A DNA stretch of 64,000 nt from Helcococcus kunzii ATCC 51366 (GCF_000245755.1 NZ_JH601088.1:1484376-1548375); one strand, 5' to 3'; shown: positions 24,347-35,298, numbered from the stretch's first letter. A program made the numbers and translations. Notes: a model not told the origin generated them from the sequence alone.

Positions 24347-25501
24347 TTAGTTGTAAATTTTGTGCCAATTGTTTATTATGTTTCTTAATTCTGTACTAAT
24401 ACTTTTATCAGAATAGTCTGTTTGAATAAAATATACATAAGGTTTTTCTCCCATTATGTATGCAATTTCCATAGTGTAGGCATATTCGTATACTCCAATG
24501 AATCCCATAAAGTTGTTGGTTTCTATATAGTATAGATCTTTATTGGCTTGGGAAGATTTAACCAAGGAGTCTACTGTTCTTCTATATCTAAATTGGCCAT
24601 TGTCTTTTTTGAAGGCTAGTTTATAAACATCGATGATTTCTTTAAGTGGCATTTCATTTTGTGTATTGATTGATAAGTTGTAGAATTTATTTGCATAAGT
24701 CTTCCAATCGGCCCTTGCTGCTTTTTCAACATATTCTAAAACTAACTTTATTTTCCAAGTTTCTGGTTTGATAATCATGTCATCTATTAAGTCCATCAAA
24801 GTTATGGTCTTTGATGGGATATTTTCAGAAGTAGTTTCTGGTTCAGAGGTTGTCTCAGTTTTTTTCTCTGATTCAGATTTTGTTTCTTCTGATGTTTCCT
24901 TTTTCTCTTTTAAATCTACAATAGTATTTAGATCTAAATTACCTTTTCTTTCCATATCTTCTGCAATCATGGATATAATGAAGATATTTGCATTATTTAA
25001 TGGCAATTTTTCTTTTGAAGAATAAATAAAGTCTTTTTCCTCTTCAATTATTTTACTTGAATCTTCCTTATCATCGGTAATTTTACTATAGACAAGATTG
25101 ATTTTATTTTTGTCTAAATTGTATTTTGATAGATAGGTATCAATATCTTTACGGAGATTTTCATCCTTATTTTTTAGGAATGATTTTATCTCTTCTATTT
25201 TCTTTGAGGTTTCCCCTGCTTTGTATTCTGAACTGAATTCTTTCTTTGATTCTTCAAATGTTTCTTCTGTTTTTGTGGTATTTTTGTCAGTAAAATGACT
25301 CACAGCCTTGTAAATACCGAATATTAGAAGAAATAACACTATCACGAGTGAAAAAAGTAAAATAGCTAATCTCATATAGTTGATCCTATATAGAGTGTTT
25401 TTTCTCCTTCTTAGCTTTTGTCTTTCTTCCTTAGACATGTATTTATTTTTTCTTGGCAAATATTTATTTTCATTGATTTTTTTATCTTTATTTCTTTTCA
25501 T
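24347..25501 (-). CDS. Membrane-anchored beta-lactamase-fold protein, probably inactive
   Basis: About 384 residues: a basic cytoplasmic N-terminus, one membrane helix (about 40-63), a charged Glu/Thr/Ser-rich linker, then an extracellular domain. The pattern NIFIISMIAEDMERKGNLDLNTIVDL, followed by an ELMDLIDDM-like segment, resembles the class A beta-lactamase/D-Ala-D-Ala carboxypeptidase-like fold just after the active-site helix. Where relatives have S-x-x-K, the sequence reads PLNNANIF with no such motif, so catalysis is doubtful. A second low-complexity Glu/Thr/Ser insertion follows. It may be a structural or sensory surface protein. The start is at MKRNKDK with GAGG upstream. It is divergent from the YihY-like gene. 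Confidence 0.6.
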   Translation of the reverse strand: MKRNKDKKINENKYLPRKNKYMSKEERQKLRRRKNTLYRINYMRLAILLFSLVIVLFLLIFGIYKAVSHFTDKNTTKTEETFEESKKEFSSEYKAGETSKKIEEIKSFLKNKDENLRKDIDTYLSKYNLDKNKINLVYSKITDDKEDSSKIIEEEKDFIYSSKEKLPLNNANIFIISMIAEDMERKGNLDLNTIVDLKEKKETSEETKSESEKKTETTSEPETTSENIPSKTITLMDLIDDMIIKPETWKIKLVLEYVEKAARADWKTYANKFYNLSINTQNEMPLKEIIDVYKLAFKKDNGQFRYRRTVDSLVKSSQANKDLYYIETNNFMGFIGVYEYAYTMEIAYIMGEKPYVYFIQTDYSDKSISTELRNIINNWHKIYN

Positions 25502-25579
25502 ATCAACCTCAAAAAGATTATAACATAATTCAAATTTTATTGACATTATAGTATAATAAATATTAAATTAGGGGGGCAT

Positions 25580-26443
25580 ATGAAAAAAATTAAAAACTTT
25601 GGTTTGCACTTTATTAAATTATTAAGTGAGAATGAAGCAGATTTTGCATCAACATATTTGGCATATCACTTACTGCTTTCATTTATTCCTTTACTTGTCT
25701 TTTTATCACATGTATTGATCTATATAGCTCCAGGCTTTCAAGACTTGGTCTATAATTTGATGAGACAATTACCAAATGATGTTAAGAATATCTTTATGCC
25801 AATTATAGAGAATATTTTTAATAGTCAATCCTCTTCACTTTCTATCATTGCCATATTGTCATCAATTCGGCTTGGCTCTAGAGGATTTTTAGGTTTGGTA
25901 AAAGCATTAAATAAAATATTTGAAGTGGATTTAACAGGTAAAATTCCCTTTTATGAAATTATTTTTTCAGTATTCTATACTGTTATTTTTATGGTACTAA
26001 TGGCGAGCATTTTGCTATTTACAGTGTTTAATGATACGATTGCTGAACTGATATTAAAATTCACAGACCGATATCCGGTACTTTCAAATATTGCTTCATT
26101 TTTCTTTAGTGGATTAAATTCCGTTATGCCTTTAATTTTCTCAATTGTAATATTTATTGTGTTTTATAGATATGCTCCATCATTTAACAGAGGAAATAGG
26201 ATTAGTTTTAAATCTGCAACAATTGGTGCTGCATTTGCGACACTTGGCATAGCATTAGTTACTCTATTTTATAGATTTACAAATGACACGTTATCAAGAT
26301 CTCCATCTATTTATGGATCACTTGGTAGTTTACTTGTAACACTTGTTTGGCTATTAGCTATATGTCAAATGATAATATATGGTGCAATATTTATTAAAAC
26401 ATATACTGATATGAAACACGGTCTAATTAAAGAGGATAAATAG
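25580..26443 (+). CDS. YihY/BrkB family membrane protein
   Basis: This 287-residue protein has about six hydrophobic segments and typical YihY-family features: AYHLLLSFIPLLVFLSHV near the N-terminus, RLGSRGFLGLVKALN, YRYAPSFNRG near residue 200, and the C-terminal YGSLGSLLVTLVWLLAICQMIIYGAIF. It was once described as ribonuclease BN, but the family is now regarded as a membrane protein of uncertain function. GGGGGG lies 5 nt before the ATG. It faces the large surface-protein gene and shares a bidirectional terminator with it. Confidence 0.88.
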   Translation: MKKIKNFGLHFIKLLSENEADFASTYLAYHLLLSFIPLLVFLSHVLIYIAPGFQDLVYNLMRQLPNDVKNIFMPIIENIFNSQSSSLSIIAILSSIRLGSRGFLGLVKALNKIFEVDLTGKIPFYEIIFSVFYTVIFMVLMASILLFTVFNDTIAELILKFTDRYPVLSNIASFFFSGLNSVMPLIFSIVIFIVFYRYAPSFNRGNRISFKSATIGAAFATLGIALVTLFYRFTNDTLSRSPSIYGSLGSLLVTLVWLLAICQMIIYGAIFIKTYTDMKHGLIKEDK

Positions 26444-26550
26444 AATTTATCAATATTTGAAATATTTGATGGTTAGATTTTTCAATAAGAATTAATGAAT
26501 CCAAAATAACTTTAAAACATCAAATATTGATGAACAAAAACTTAAAATAT

Positions 26551-26598
26551 AAAAAAAGCTATTGCAGAGACCTAAACATCTCGCAATAGCTTTTTTTT
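26551..26598. terminator. Bidirectional intrinsic terminator
   Basis: GCTATTGC (26558-26565) with GCAATAGC (26583-26590), extended by an inner AGAG/CTC pairing, is flanked by seven A on the left and eight T on the right. It serves both the YihY-like gene and the surface-protein gene that converge here. Confidence 0.9.
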
Positions 26599-26605
26599 AT
26601 TTATT

Positions 26606-29600
26606 TTATTTAGCTTGTGCAGTATCTTTTTCTTTTTTCCTTTTGAATAGAAGGAATAGTAAAAGTGCTAGCACTGATACTCCAGCTATTGAACCCCAGA
26701 ATACTGGTTTGTTTTCATACCATCTAACGAATAGATTTGTTGAAACTGTGATTTCTCTTTGGAAATCATATCTTGGTTCAAATGTAAATTTACCTTCGTT
26801 ATTCTTGTAATTTGTATCTAAAACATTTCCTGCTTTATCTTTTATTACATATCTAACATTTTGTCTTATGCCTTCTGCTAATTCTATATTTCCTAAGTAT
26901 TGGTTGATATTGTCGAATTTATCAATCTTATCTACCAATTCATCGTTAACATAGATTTCTACTGAGGCAAGACCAAGCGCATCAAACGCTTCAAAATTGA
27001 TTGGTAATTTTTTACTATTTACAAATGCGTATTCCATTCCCTTAACGAAAACTAGTTCTGGAGCAGTACTGTCAACAACGAATTGTATCATACTATCACT
27101 ATCAATATTTTCTTTAAGGTTTCCAGCTTTATCTTTAGAAACTAGGAAAATTTTGTATACACCGTCTTCTTTTAAACTATCCTTATTGATTATATATTGA
27201 TAATTGTGGTAGCCTGCCTTATCCACAGATTCTAATATTTGGAAGTCTACATTTTCCAAAGCTTGACCATCTCGTGTGATTGTCAATTTAATACTGTTTT
27301 TGTCTAATTTTGATAAGTTTGATTCAGTTATTACCAAATCATTTTCAACAGCTTGTGTGTAGTTTCTATTTAAATCTGATAGATATTGTGAAATTTGATA
27401 GATTGAACCATATCTATTTATGATAAAGTTCATTACTTCTGTTTTCGTGTTGCCAGCTTTATCTCTTACAGTTACAAATAGCTTGTATTTACCTTCATTG
27501 TTTATGGATTTTACTAGCGTATCAATCACAATCTTGATTGATTTATTTGTTTTATCAATATTATTTACATATTGTTCTGTAACGTCCTGATCAATGCCTG
27601 ATTTATTTGTTCTGAATAGTTTAAGATCATATCCAGCGATATTCACATCAGACATATTTATAATTGGTAAAATTTCACCATTATATTGGCCATTATTTGA
27701 TATACCAGCTATATTTAAATAATCAATTTGTTGGTCGATAGTAAAGTTTTTTGGTGATGCAGATTTACCATAATTGATATCTCCATTTTTATTTGATGCA
27801 AGATCTGTAACTTTAACATCAAGTTTATAATCACCATCTTTTCTAAATGCTATCGTTGCAAAATGAGTATCTCCTGAAGATGACCAAACAATATTAGGAT
27901 TATTTATTGTTTTACCATCCAATGAAGATTTCAATGTTATCTGAACATTTTCTCTACTAAAGTTTCTTTCCACAATTCTAATAACAGCCGTTCTCGGATT
28001 ATTGAAATATCCGTCGATTCCACTATTATTATTGTAAGAAATATTTACAACCGGATTTGTAATATCCACTATAAATGAATCTGGATTTGTTGTTCCATTT
28101 TCATAAACTATTGGATTCATCTTATTTCCAGCATTATCTGTGAAATCTAAATCAAATTTATAATCACCATCTGCGGAATAGTATATCCTTGCAATATGGG
28201 TTGTATTATCTCCATTATCTCCACTTGATGACCATGAAGAAACTGATGGATTTGGTCCATATTGATTCTTTAAGTTAATTTTTACACTATTAGGATCGAA
28301 GTTTCTTTCTAGGATTCTAACAGTTGCAACCCTTGGTTTATTATAGTATTTTGAATTGTAATTTGTGTTGTTATCGTAAGATACGATAACTGTAGGTTTT
28401 GTAATATCAATCTTGATTTTCTCAGATTTTCTCGCAGAATTTGTGGCATTATCTGTCGCAAATACCTCAATTTCAACATTATTTGAATTATTCAAATTAC
28501 TATCAACAATAATATATGAATTAAATCGATTTGTTAATTCATCATATTTTGGTTTAGTCTTTGTAAAGTTAAATAACGTACCTTCTTGTGTTACTTTACC
28601 ATTATTTAGTACTCTATATGAAATGTTTTTTAATCCTGTAGAAGAGTTTGAAACTATCGGATCTAATACAGATATATCAACTCTTACATTGTCCTTATAT
28701 ATTCCATTTATTGGTTTTTGAGGTGACACACTCACTTCTGGTGATATGCCTTCAATTCTAGGATCTGTTTTATCGACAATCATTCCATCTGTAGATACTA
28801 AAGTATAGTTACCGGATCTATCTGTCACTCTTAAATAAAGAATGAATTTTTGGTCATTTGAGAATCTAATTGATCCATTATAAGGCCTCCATGCATCAGA
28901 CTGCATCAAGGCTTGATTACTCATCACGCTTGTAGAATTTGAAACTAAATATTCTACAGATTTTATACCAGATGTTGAGTCACTTGAAGTTGTCGTTGCA
29001 CTTATACCTGATTTTGACCAGATTCCAAAGTATGCATCTTCTATTTTCTTAATCCATGTTTGTTTATTACCTTCATCAGTTATGGATGTTATAGTACCTT
29101 CTGGTTTAACTGTATCGACAGTAAATTCGAATGGATTGTTTTGTCTACTAGTATTTGGTGTGTCCGCCTTATTACCTGCCATATCAGTATATGATACAAA
29201 AAGCTTATAGTTTGCATCAACATTAAAGTTTACATCTATAACATGTGTATCATTATCAGGTGTTGAACCTTTACGACTTGTCCATTCTCCAATAATATTA
29301 GAAATATTTACACTATTACCTTTACTATCAACCGCAGTAATCTTAATATTATTTTTCGCTACCACCTTATCAAAATGATTTGATCTTTCTTGAATTTTTA
29401 TTGTCGCTTTTCTTGCCTTTGCAAAATATTTTGAATTATTGTAGCTACTATTATTGTCATAGTTGATTGAAATAGCTGGCTTTGTAATATCAATATCATA
29501 ACCCTTTGTTATTGTATTTTCATTTCCAGCATTATCAACAACTTTAACCACTAATTTCACATCTGATCTATTATGTGTTTTAGCATCAATCACAATATCT

Positions 29601-32600
29601 TTAGATATTGATGTAGTCAGATTGTTGTAATCGGTTATAGTTACAGGATCTTTATCATATATTACAACAGGTTTAGCATCCTTTAATACAACGTCTGAAT
29701 TTATAATGTAATATTCTAATTTTCTAATACCTGAGCTTAAATGTGGATCAATCGCACTAATATTTACCTTTACATCTCCATTATATATTTGTTTTCCTGG
29801 ATCAGTTATTGTAATATTTGGTTGTTTATTATCATGAATAATAGGATTACTGCTTAGATATGTTACTCTTCCAACTCTATCGGTTAACTTAAAGTAAACA
29901 ACACTCCTACTATTTTTATTTATTGTTACAGTATCACCAAAATCAAATTTAATATTATCTAATTCAGCATCTGTCTTATATTTAGTAAAATCATCATCAA
30001 TGTAATACTCAACTTTTACATCGGTCATATCTTTTACTTCTATTGCCTTCACATCAACATTTCGACTTGATATCAATCCAAAAGTTATAAACTCAACAAA
30101 GTCTTCCCATGGATTTTTTCTTATGGCAATCTTACCAGTTGGTTTATCCAAATCGATTGTAAATGAGAATGGATGCTCATCATAAATATATGTTGATTTA
30201 TCCTTATTTGATATATTGTTTACATCAAATGGCTCAAGTTCATTATCCGCTTTATTGATATATGCCATGCTTATATCATATTTACCTTGTTGTGTTAATT
30301 TTACATTTATTGTTTGATAATTTCTTGTAATCTCTGTAACTTCAATATCATCAGTTGGCACAGTATGCATCTTGCCTTCCGCATCTTTATATTTGATTAC
30401 TAAGCCATTTACTAAAGCATCTTTATCAAATGTAAAATCATTATCATATAGGGTGATTTCCATATTTCTTGCTTTATCATAATATGCTTCACCATCTTCA
30501 TAATTTGTATAGGTATCATTAAATCTTATATCCGCTTTAGGTTTTTTACTACTCTTTGAGAATAGCGCAACCTTGTTATCTGAAATATTCCCTGTATTAT
30601 CAATTGCAAATACTTCAAGCTTGATGTTGTTGGATTCAACATCTGTCAAATCTAATCTTATAGTTTCTATTGATTCATATTTAATATCATCAACATTATA
30701 ATTTGCCACTTCTTGTTTTGATTCTACTAATTTATTATCAATATATAAATTGTAGTAAACTTGTGACAATCCAGAATACCTAGCAGAAGAATTAGTCTTG
30801 CCATCTTTTACAGAAATTACAATTTTTGGATTTGTCTTAATAATCCCATTCTTATTGCCTTCTGGATAGGAATCAAAATTAATTTCTGGCTTGGTATTAT
30901 CTACATAAATTAAATCGGTACGAACAAATGAAAACTTCTCAACATTATCAATTACAAAGAAATAAATATATCCTTTACGGTTTAATGGAACACTCACTTC
31001 TTCTAATTTATCCTTCATCCTGCCATCATTTGCATCATAAATTGATTTCAATTGTCTAGCATTTAGAAGAGCTTCGGAGAAATAATATTTATATACAATA
31101 TTTTTATCTTCAATATTTGTATGTTTTGCAGAATCTAATTTAACTGCAGTTTTTGTAAAAAATTTATCTCCATTATTTGTTTCATTGTCTACTGTATATT
31201 GTTTTCCATTTACAGTATATTTCATTTCTAATTGAGGATGTGTTAAATCAATCTTAAAGTTTAATGGATTTTGCTCTGGCACAGAAATTATACTATCTGG
31301 AGCATTTCCATGAGTATCTTTATAGTTAATTGATAATTTGTATTGCCCATCTTGGTCAAATTTAATTTCTAATAGATGAACATCCTCATCAGGTGTATTT
31401 CCCTTAATTGTAGTCCATTTACCAATATCATCTTTATTAAAATCTAAATCTTTGCCATTATAATCCTTATAGTCTATCTTAATTGAATTAAATGCAGCCG
31501 CCTCATCAAAGTGATTTGATCTTTCTTTAATTTTAATTAATGCTTTTCTTTCTTTAGTATAGATATTTGTCTTTTTATATTGACTATCATTGGTATATGA
31601 AATATCAACTACCGGTTTTGTTGTATCAATATCGATAGGAATTTGTTTAGAAGAAACATTGCCCGCAAAATCATAAGCTACCATCTTAAATACAATATCT
31701 GATCTGTTAATTTTCTTAGGATCAATACTAATGGTTCCTTCTTTTATTCTATTTGCCTCAGCATTTATATCCTCATATTTTTCATATGTTTTTTTATCAT
31801 TTTCATAAACTACAACTTTGTGTAAAGGATTATCGTCATTATGATTATCTGTTAAAATTTTATATTCAATCTTCTTGATACCTGAAGAGAATTTTAAATC
31901 TTCAAGTTTATATTTAATATCTAGCTTTTCTACACTGCTATTAATATTGCCTTTATTAACGACATTTAAATCTAAATTTCCAGGCTGTTGATCGATGACT
32001 ACACCATTTGTGTTAATATAAGTCTTTCTTCCCCATTTATCAAAAAACTTAAAGTAAACAACATATGCACCATCATCTTTTATAGTAACACTAGACCCAT
32101 CCTTAAAATCCACTTGTTCAAGCTCTGCTAATGTCAATGGTTTTATGCCTGTATTTTTTGCTATATAGTAGCCAGTGTAAACTCTAACAAAGTTCTTATT
32201 GCTAGGTACCGCAGTAAAAGTTACTCTATCATTTTTAAATAGACCAAATGTAATTATTTCTTTAAAAGTATCCCAGGAATTTTGTGACTCTACAATTTTA
32301 CCTGCTGGCTTAATTAAGTCGATGACAAATTCAAAAGGATTTTGCTTTTCAATCTTTGTTGAATTTTCTCTTACATTTTGTCCTGTCTTCTCAACAAATG
32401 GAAGTACTGGATTATCAGCATCATCTTTATAGTTAAATTTTAAGTTATATTTACCATGGTCGTTAAATATAATCTTAAATTTATGAACATTACCATTACT
32501 TTCTATATGCGTTACATATTTAGTACTATCTTGTGGTCTATATATTACGCTTTCTGCCCTATTTATTTCAACTGAATTAATAAATCTTTCTACTGAAAAA

Positions 32601-34513
32601 TCAGGATTTTCGTCCGTTACTGTAACCTCAGCTGTTCTAGCTCCATCGTAATAATTATCTGCATATAGTGTTTTCTCTTCTCCTAAATATTCTATATCTA
32701 CTTTAGGACCAAGAGTGTCAAACTTAAATGACTTTGTCAAAACATTTGATTTGTTTCCAGCACGGTCACTTGTGTAAAATGAAATTTCAATTTCACCAAA
32801 TTTAACATCTTTTATGCCTTCAATGTCCATGATGTTAAAATCTAAATACAAATCATTCTTATATTCGTTATTAGGATTATCAATTAATTGTGATTTTTTA
32901 GAGATAACTTCAGCCCCTGTACTATCTTTTACTTTTACATCATAAAAGATATCTTTTACTCCAGAGCCACCGTTGTAAGAAGGTTCATAATTATCTCTAA
33001 TTCTCAATTTTAGAACATTATCAGTTATATAATTGTTTTTATTGATTAAAGGGTCTTTATCAAATACTACTACTGGACTACGATCATCCATATAAATTTT
33101 TGCTGTTTTTAATACACTCACATTATCAAATTTATCAATCGCAGCGATATATAGGACTGACATCTTTTCCTTTGGAGTTTCTGGCATTGTATCAGAAAAC
33201 ATATCTGGATAATATTGTAATCTTCGTTTAATAGAACCTTCATAATCTGAGAACTCATCTGCAAAGATATATTTAAACTTAACATCCTTATTATCTTTTA
33301 ATAAGTCAACTCGCACTAATTCAATGCTTTTATTAATATATGTCCAATCTTCATTTACAGGAGTTTCTGTATCATATTTAACTGTTTGATCACCAACTTT
33401 AAGTGTTGCTGCAAAACTTGGTAACTCACCTACTACTGTAAATCTATCATATAAAATTTCTTTTGTAGTTTTAGCATTACTAAATATTTCATCACTACTA
33501 ATTTCTCTTTGGAATGGATTGTTATAGTTTAATTTAACATTAAAATCCCCTTGGTAAAACTCTAATGTGTATTTGTTTTCCTTTTTTGTTATATTAAAAT
33601 TCTTTGGCAAATCTTTTGAATTTAAATTATAAGTATTTCCATCAATAGTTACAGTTAAATAATCTTTTCCTTCTTCAAACTTATTTTCATTTAATATTTC
33701 TAATTCTAAAACTCTTTTGTTATGATATCTGTTATTTGTATTATCTATTAATGCAGATTTATCATCTTTAAGAATGGTTGACAATTTATCTTCTAATAGT
33801 CTAATATTTTGAGTTTTCAAAAGACTACTATTTCCATCCTTATCTATAGCAATAAATCTAATACTATATGATGTATTCGAATCGGTATCTTCTGGATTAT
33901 AGATATTTTTATCTAACATCAATGAATTTCTATCATTTGTATTGATAGAAAGATTGAAGATAATTTTATTTTTTGATGGTGAAAAATCAATATTTCCTTC
34001 TTTAATATTTTTTTCTATTACTTCACCTTTATTATTTAATTTATCAACTTCATATTTGAAGTTTTGGAAAGAAGCAGCAAATAGTCTTTCTCCAGACTTA
34101 TCAGCAACCGTCCCATTTACTTTAATTCCACCATAGAAAATATTATTTTTTGAAAGATCATCGGTTTTTGTATTTGAATTTAAATCTTCAAATTCTAATA
34201 ATTCCAAATCTAATTCTCTAATATTTTCTTTCACAGTTTCTTCAACTGTTTCTTCAGATGTTTCCTCTTTTATAGTTTCTTTTTGTGTTTCTTCTACAGT
34301 CTCTTTTATAGTTTCTTTCTCTGTTTCAGCATCAGTATTTTCTACTGTTTCCGCTTGTGTTTCTTCTGGATTTTCTGTTGTAGTCTCTTCAACTGTCTCA
34401 CTTACAGTTTCATCTTCAGCAACTACAATATTTAGCGGTACAGATGATAATAAAATTAAAAAAGCTAATGTAAAAGATAATATTTTTTTAATTAATTTCT
34501 CCTTTTTGTTCAC
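26606..34513 (-). CDS. Giant repeat-rich surface protein (2635 residues)
   Basis: It begins with a GTG after GGGAG, has a signal peptide (residues 1-32), then a Thr/Glu-rich stretch to about residue 100 built from ETVEET-like units. The body is a long series of Ig-like or cadherin-like beta domains. Linkers of the type DxTKPxVxISYDNNS recur, and VVDNAGN- and DxSGNY-like turns are typical of bacterial Ig-like domains. A unit of about 600 residues starting near KPAGKI or KPTGKI and containing ITFGL occurs twice, with PEGTI beginning a partial third. The C-terminus has a membrane helix (VFWGSIAGVSVLALLLFLLF) and a basic tail but no LPxTG motif. It is probably an adhesin or stalk; it ends the Tad-signalling cluster, 14 bp after the PP2C gene. 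Confidence 0.85.
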   Translation of the reverse strand: MNKKEKLIKKILSFTLAFLILLSSVPLNIVVAEDETVSETVEETTTENPEETQAETVENTDAETEKETIKETVEETQKETIKEETSEETVEETVKENIRELDLELLEFEDLNSNTKTDDLSKNNIFYGGIKVNGTVADKSGERLFAASFQNFKYEVDKLNNKGEVIEKNIKEGNIDFSPSKNKIIFNLSINTNDRNSLMLDKNIYNPEDTDSNTSYSIRFIAIDKDGNSSLLKTQNIRLLEDKLSTILKDDKSALIDNTNNRYHNKRVLELEILNENKFEEGKDYLTVTIDGNTYNLNSKDLPKNFNITKKENKYTLEFYQGDFNVKLNYNNPFQREISSDEIFSNAKTTKEILYDRFTVVGELPSFAATLKVGDQTVKYDTETPVNEDWTYINKSIELVRVDLLKDNKDVKFKYIFADEFSDYEGSIKRRLQYYPDMFSDTMPETPKEKMSVLYIAAIDKFDNVSVLKTAKIYMDDRSPVVVFDKDPLINKNNYITDNVLKLRIRDNYEPSYNGGSGVKDIFYDVKVKDSTGAEVISKKSQLIDNPNNEYKNDLYLDFNIMDIEGIKDVKFGEIEISFYTSDRAGNKSNVLTKSFKFDTLGPKVDIEYLGEEKTLYADNYYDGARTAEVTVTDENPDFSVERFINSVEINRAESVIYRPQDSTKYVTHIESNGNVHKFKIIFNDHGKYNLKFNYKDDADNPVLPFVEKTGQNVRENSTKIEKQNPFEFVIDLIKPAGKIVESQNSWDTFKEIITFGLFKNDRVTFTAVPSNKNFVRVYTGYYIAKNTGIKPLTLAELEQVDFKDGSSVTIKDDGAYVVYFKFFDKWGRKTYINTNGVVIDQQPGNLDLNVVNKGNINSSVEKLDIKYKLEDLKFSSGIKKIEYKILTDNHNDDNPLHKVVVYENDKKTYEKYEDINAEANRIKEGTISIDPKKINRSDIVFKMVAYDFAGNVSSKQIPIDIDTTKPVVDISYTNDSQYKKTNIYTKERKALIKIKERSNHFDEAAAFNSIKIDYKDYNGKDLDFNKDDIGKWTTIKGNTPDEDVHLLEIKFDQDGQYKLSINYKDTHGNAPDSIISVPEQNPLNFKIDLTHPQLEMKYTVNGKQYTVDNETNNGDKFFTKTAVKLDSAKHTNIEDKNIVYKYYFSEALLNARQLKSIYDANDGRMKDKLEEVSVPLNRKGYIYFFVIDNVEKFSFVRTDLIYVDNTKPEINFDSYPEGNKNGIIKTNPKIVISVKDGKTNSSARYSGLSQVYYNLYIDNKLVESKQEVANYNVDDIKYESIETIRLDLTDVESNNIKLEVFAIDNTGNISDNKVALFSKSSKKPKADIRFNDTYTNYEDGEAYYDKARNMEITLYDNDFTFDKDALVNGLVIKYKDAEGKMHTVPTDDIEVTEITRNYQTINVKLTQQGKYDISMAYINKADNELEPFDVNNISNKDKSTYIYDEHPFSFTIDLDKPTGKIAIRKNPWEDFVEFITFGLISSRNVDVKAIEVKDMTDVKVEYYIDDDFTKYKTDAELDNIKFDFGDTVTINKNSRSVVYFKLTDRVGRVTYLSSNPIIHDNKQPNITITDPGKQIYNGDVKVNISAIDPHLSSGIRKLEYYIINSDVVLKDAKPVVIYDKDPVTITDYNNLTTSISKDIVIDAKTHNRSDVKLVVKVVDNAGNENTITKGYDIDITKPAISINYDNNSSYNNSKYFAKARKATIKIQERSNHFDKVVAKNNIKITAVDSKGNSVNISNIIGEWTSRKGSTPDNDTHVIDVNFNVDANYKLFVSYTDMAGNKADTPNTSRQNNPFEFTVDTVKPEGTITSITDEGNKQTWIKKIEDAYFGIWSKSGISATTTSSDSTSGIKSVEYLVSNSTSVMSNQALMQSDAWRPYNGSIRFSNDQKFILYLRVTDRSGNYTLVSTDGMIVDKTDPRIEGISPEVSVSPQKPINGIYKDNVRVDISVLDPIVSNSSTGLKNISYRVLNNGKVTQEGTLFNFTKTKPKYDELTNRFNSYIIVDSNLNNSNNVEIEVFATDNATNSARKSEKIKIDITKPTVIVSYDNNTNYNSKYYNKPRVATVRILERNFDPNSVKINLKNQYGPNPSVSSWSSSGDNGDNTTHIARIYYSADGDYKFDLDFTDNAGNKMNPIVYENGTTNPDSFIVDITNPVVNISYNNNSGIDGYFNNPRTAVIRIVERNFSRENVQITLKSSLDGKTINNPNIVWSSSGDTHFATIAFRKDGDYKLDVKVTDLASNKNGDINYGKSASPKNFTIDQQIDYLNIAGISNNGQYNGEILPIINMSDVNIAGYDLKLFRTNKSGIDQDVTEQYVNNIDKTNKSIKIVIDTLVKSINNEGKYKLFVTVRDKAGNTKTEVMNFIINRYGSIYQISQYLSDLNRNYTQAVENDLVITESNLSKLDKNSIKLTITRDGQALENVDFQILESVDKAGYHNYQYIINKDSLKEDGVYKIFLVSKDKAGNLKENIDSDSMIQFVVDSTAPELVFVKGMEYAFVNSKKLPINFEAFDALGLASVEIYVNDELVDKIDKFDNINQYLGNIELAEGIRQNVRYVIKDKAGNVLDTNYKNNEGKFTFEPRYDFQREITVSTNLFVRWYENKPVFWGSIAGVSVLALLLFLLFKRKKEKDTAQAK

Positions 34514-34527
34514 TCTTTTTCTCCCTT

Positions 34528-35298
34528 CTATTTTATCAAGATCGATAAAGCTGTAATATTATCTCTCTCTTGCCTTTGCTTATTAAGTTCTATCAATTCA
34601 ACTAAATTATTCTTCATTTCATTTTCACTTATATTGTTACTTGGACTTAGCATATTTAAAATCTCATAATTACTTATCTCATGCCTAAACCCATCACTAC
34701 ACAATAAGAAAACTGTATCCTTTCTTGTGTCACCAAAATAAAAATCAGGATATACCTCAATTGATGTCCCGATACTCTGAAGTAGTACCGACTTTCTCTC
34801 GTCCGTCTTTGCTTGTTCTTTTGTTATTATTCCTCGATCTACTTCCCTCTGGACAAGCGTCTGATCCTTTGTAATTATTCTAATATTATTATCTGTAATC
34901 TCATAAGCTCTAGTATCACCAACATTTGCAATATAATATCTATCATCTGTCAATAACAATAAAGTCAATGTTGAACCAATTGTAATATTATTTTTTTTGC
35001 CATAAAATTTAATATCAGAATTTTTCTTATCTATTAAATTTTTAACTGCATTCTTAAAATTTTGATCATCTAGACCATTAAATATCATATTTGGCAAAAC
35101 ACTTACCGACCAGGTTTTAATAGCATTTATAATGGATGAACTTGCTAACTCGCCTTGAGAATGTCCCCCCATCCCATCTGCAATTGCAGCCACTACAAAA
35201 TTTCTATTATTTACATCTAAATTACGAACCAAGTAACTATCCTGGTTCGTATCTTTAATATTTCCCTTATCAGTATGCGCCGAAATAATAACCTTCAT
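34528..35298 (-). CDS. PP2C-family Ser/Thr protein phosphatase
   Basis: This 256-residue protein has the PP2C/PrpC metal-binding motifs: TDKGNIKDTNQDSYLV (about residues 9-24), AIADGMGGHSQGELAS (about 39-54), YYIANVGDTRAYEI (about 116-129), LLCSDGFRHEISNYE (about 196-210) and RDNITALSI at the C-terminus. It should remove phosphate from Ser/Thr in the cytoplasm and oppose the kinase encoded 15 kb upstream in the same cluster. It sits between the FHA protein (8-bp gap) and the giant surface protein. The pairing of PP2C, FHA and kinase genes is common in Gram-positive bacteria; a link to pilus control is inferred from the neighbourhood. Confidence 0.92.
   Translation of the reverse strand: MKVIISAHTDKGNIKDTNQDSYLVRNLDVNNRNFVVAAIADGMGGHSQGELASSSIINAIKTWSVSVLPNMIFNGLDDQNFKNAVKNLIDKKNSDIKFYGKKNNITIGSTLTLLLLTDDRYYIANVGDTRAYEITDNNIRIITKDQTLVQREVDRGIITKEQAKTDERKSVLLQSIGTSIEVYPDFYFGDTRKDTVFLLCSDGFRHEISNYEILNMLSPSNNISENEMKNNLVELIELNKQRQERDNITALSILIK

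Noticed and set aside
26449..26528. Inverted ATCAATATTTGA/CATCAAATATT copies after the YihY-like gene as a seventh array
   Set aside because: Only two or three copies with irregular spacing; this does not meet the alternating 51-53 bp pattern.
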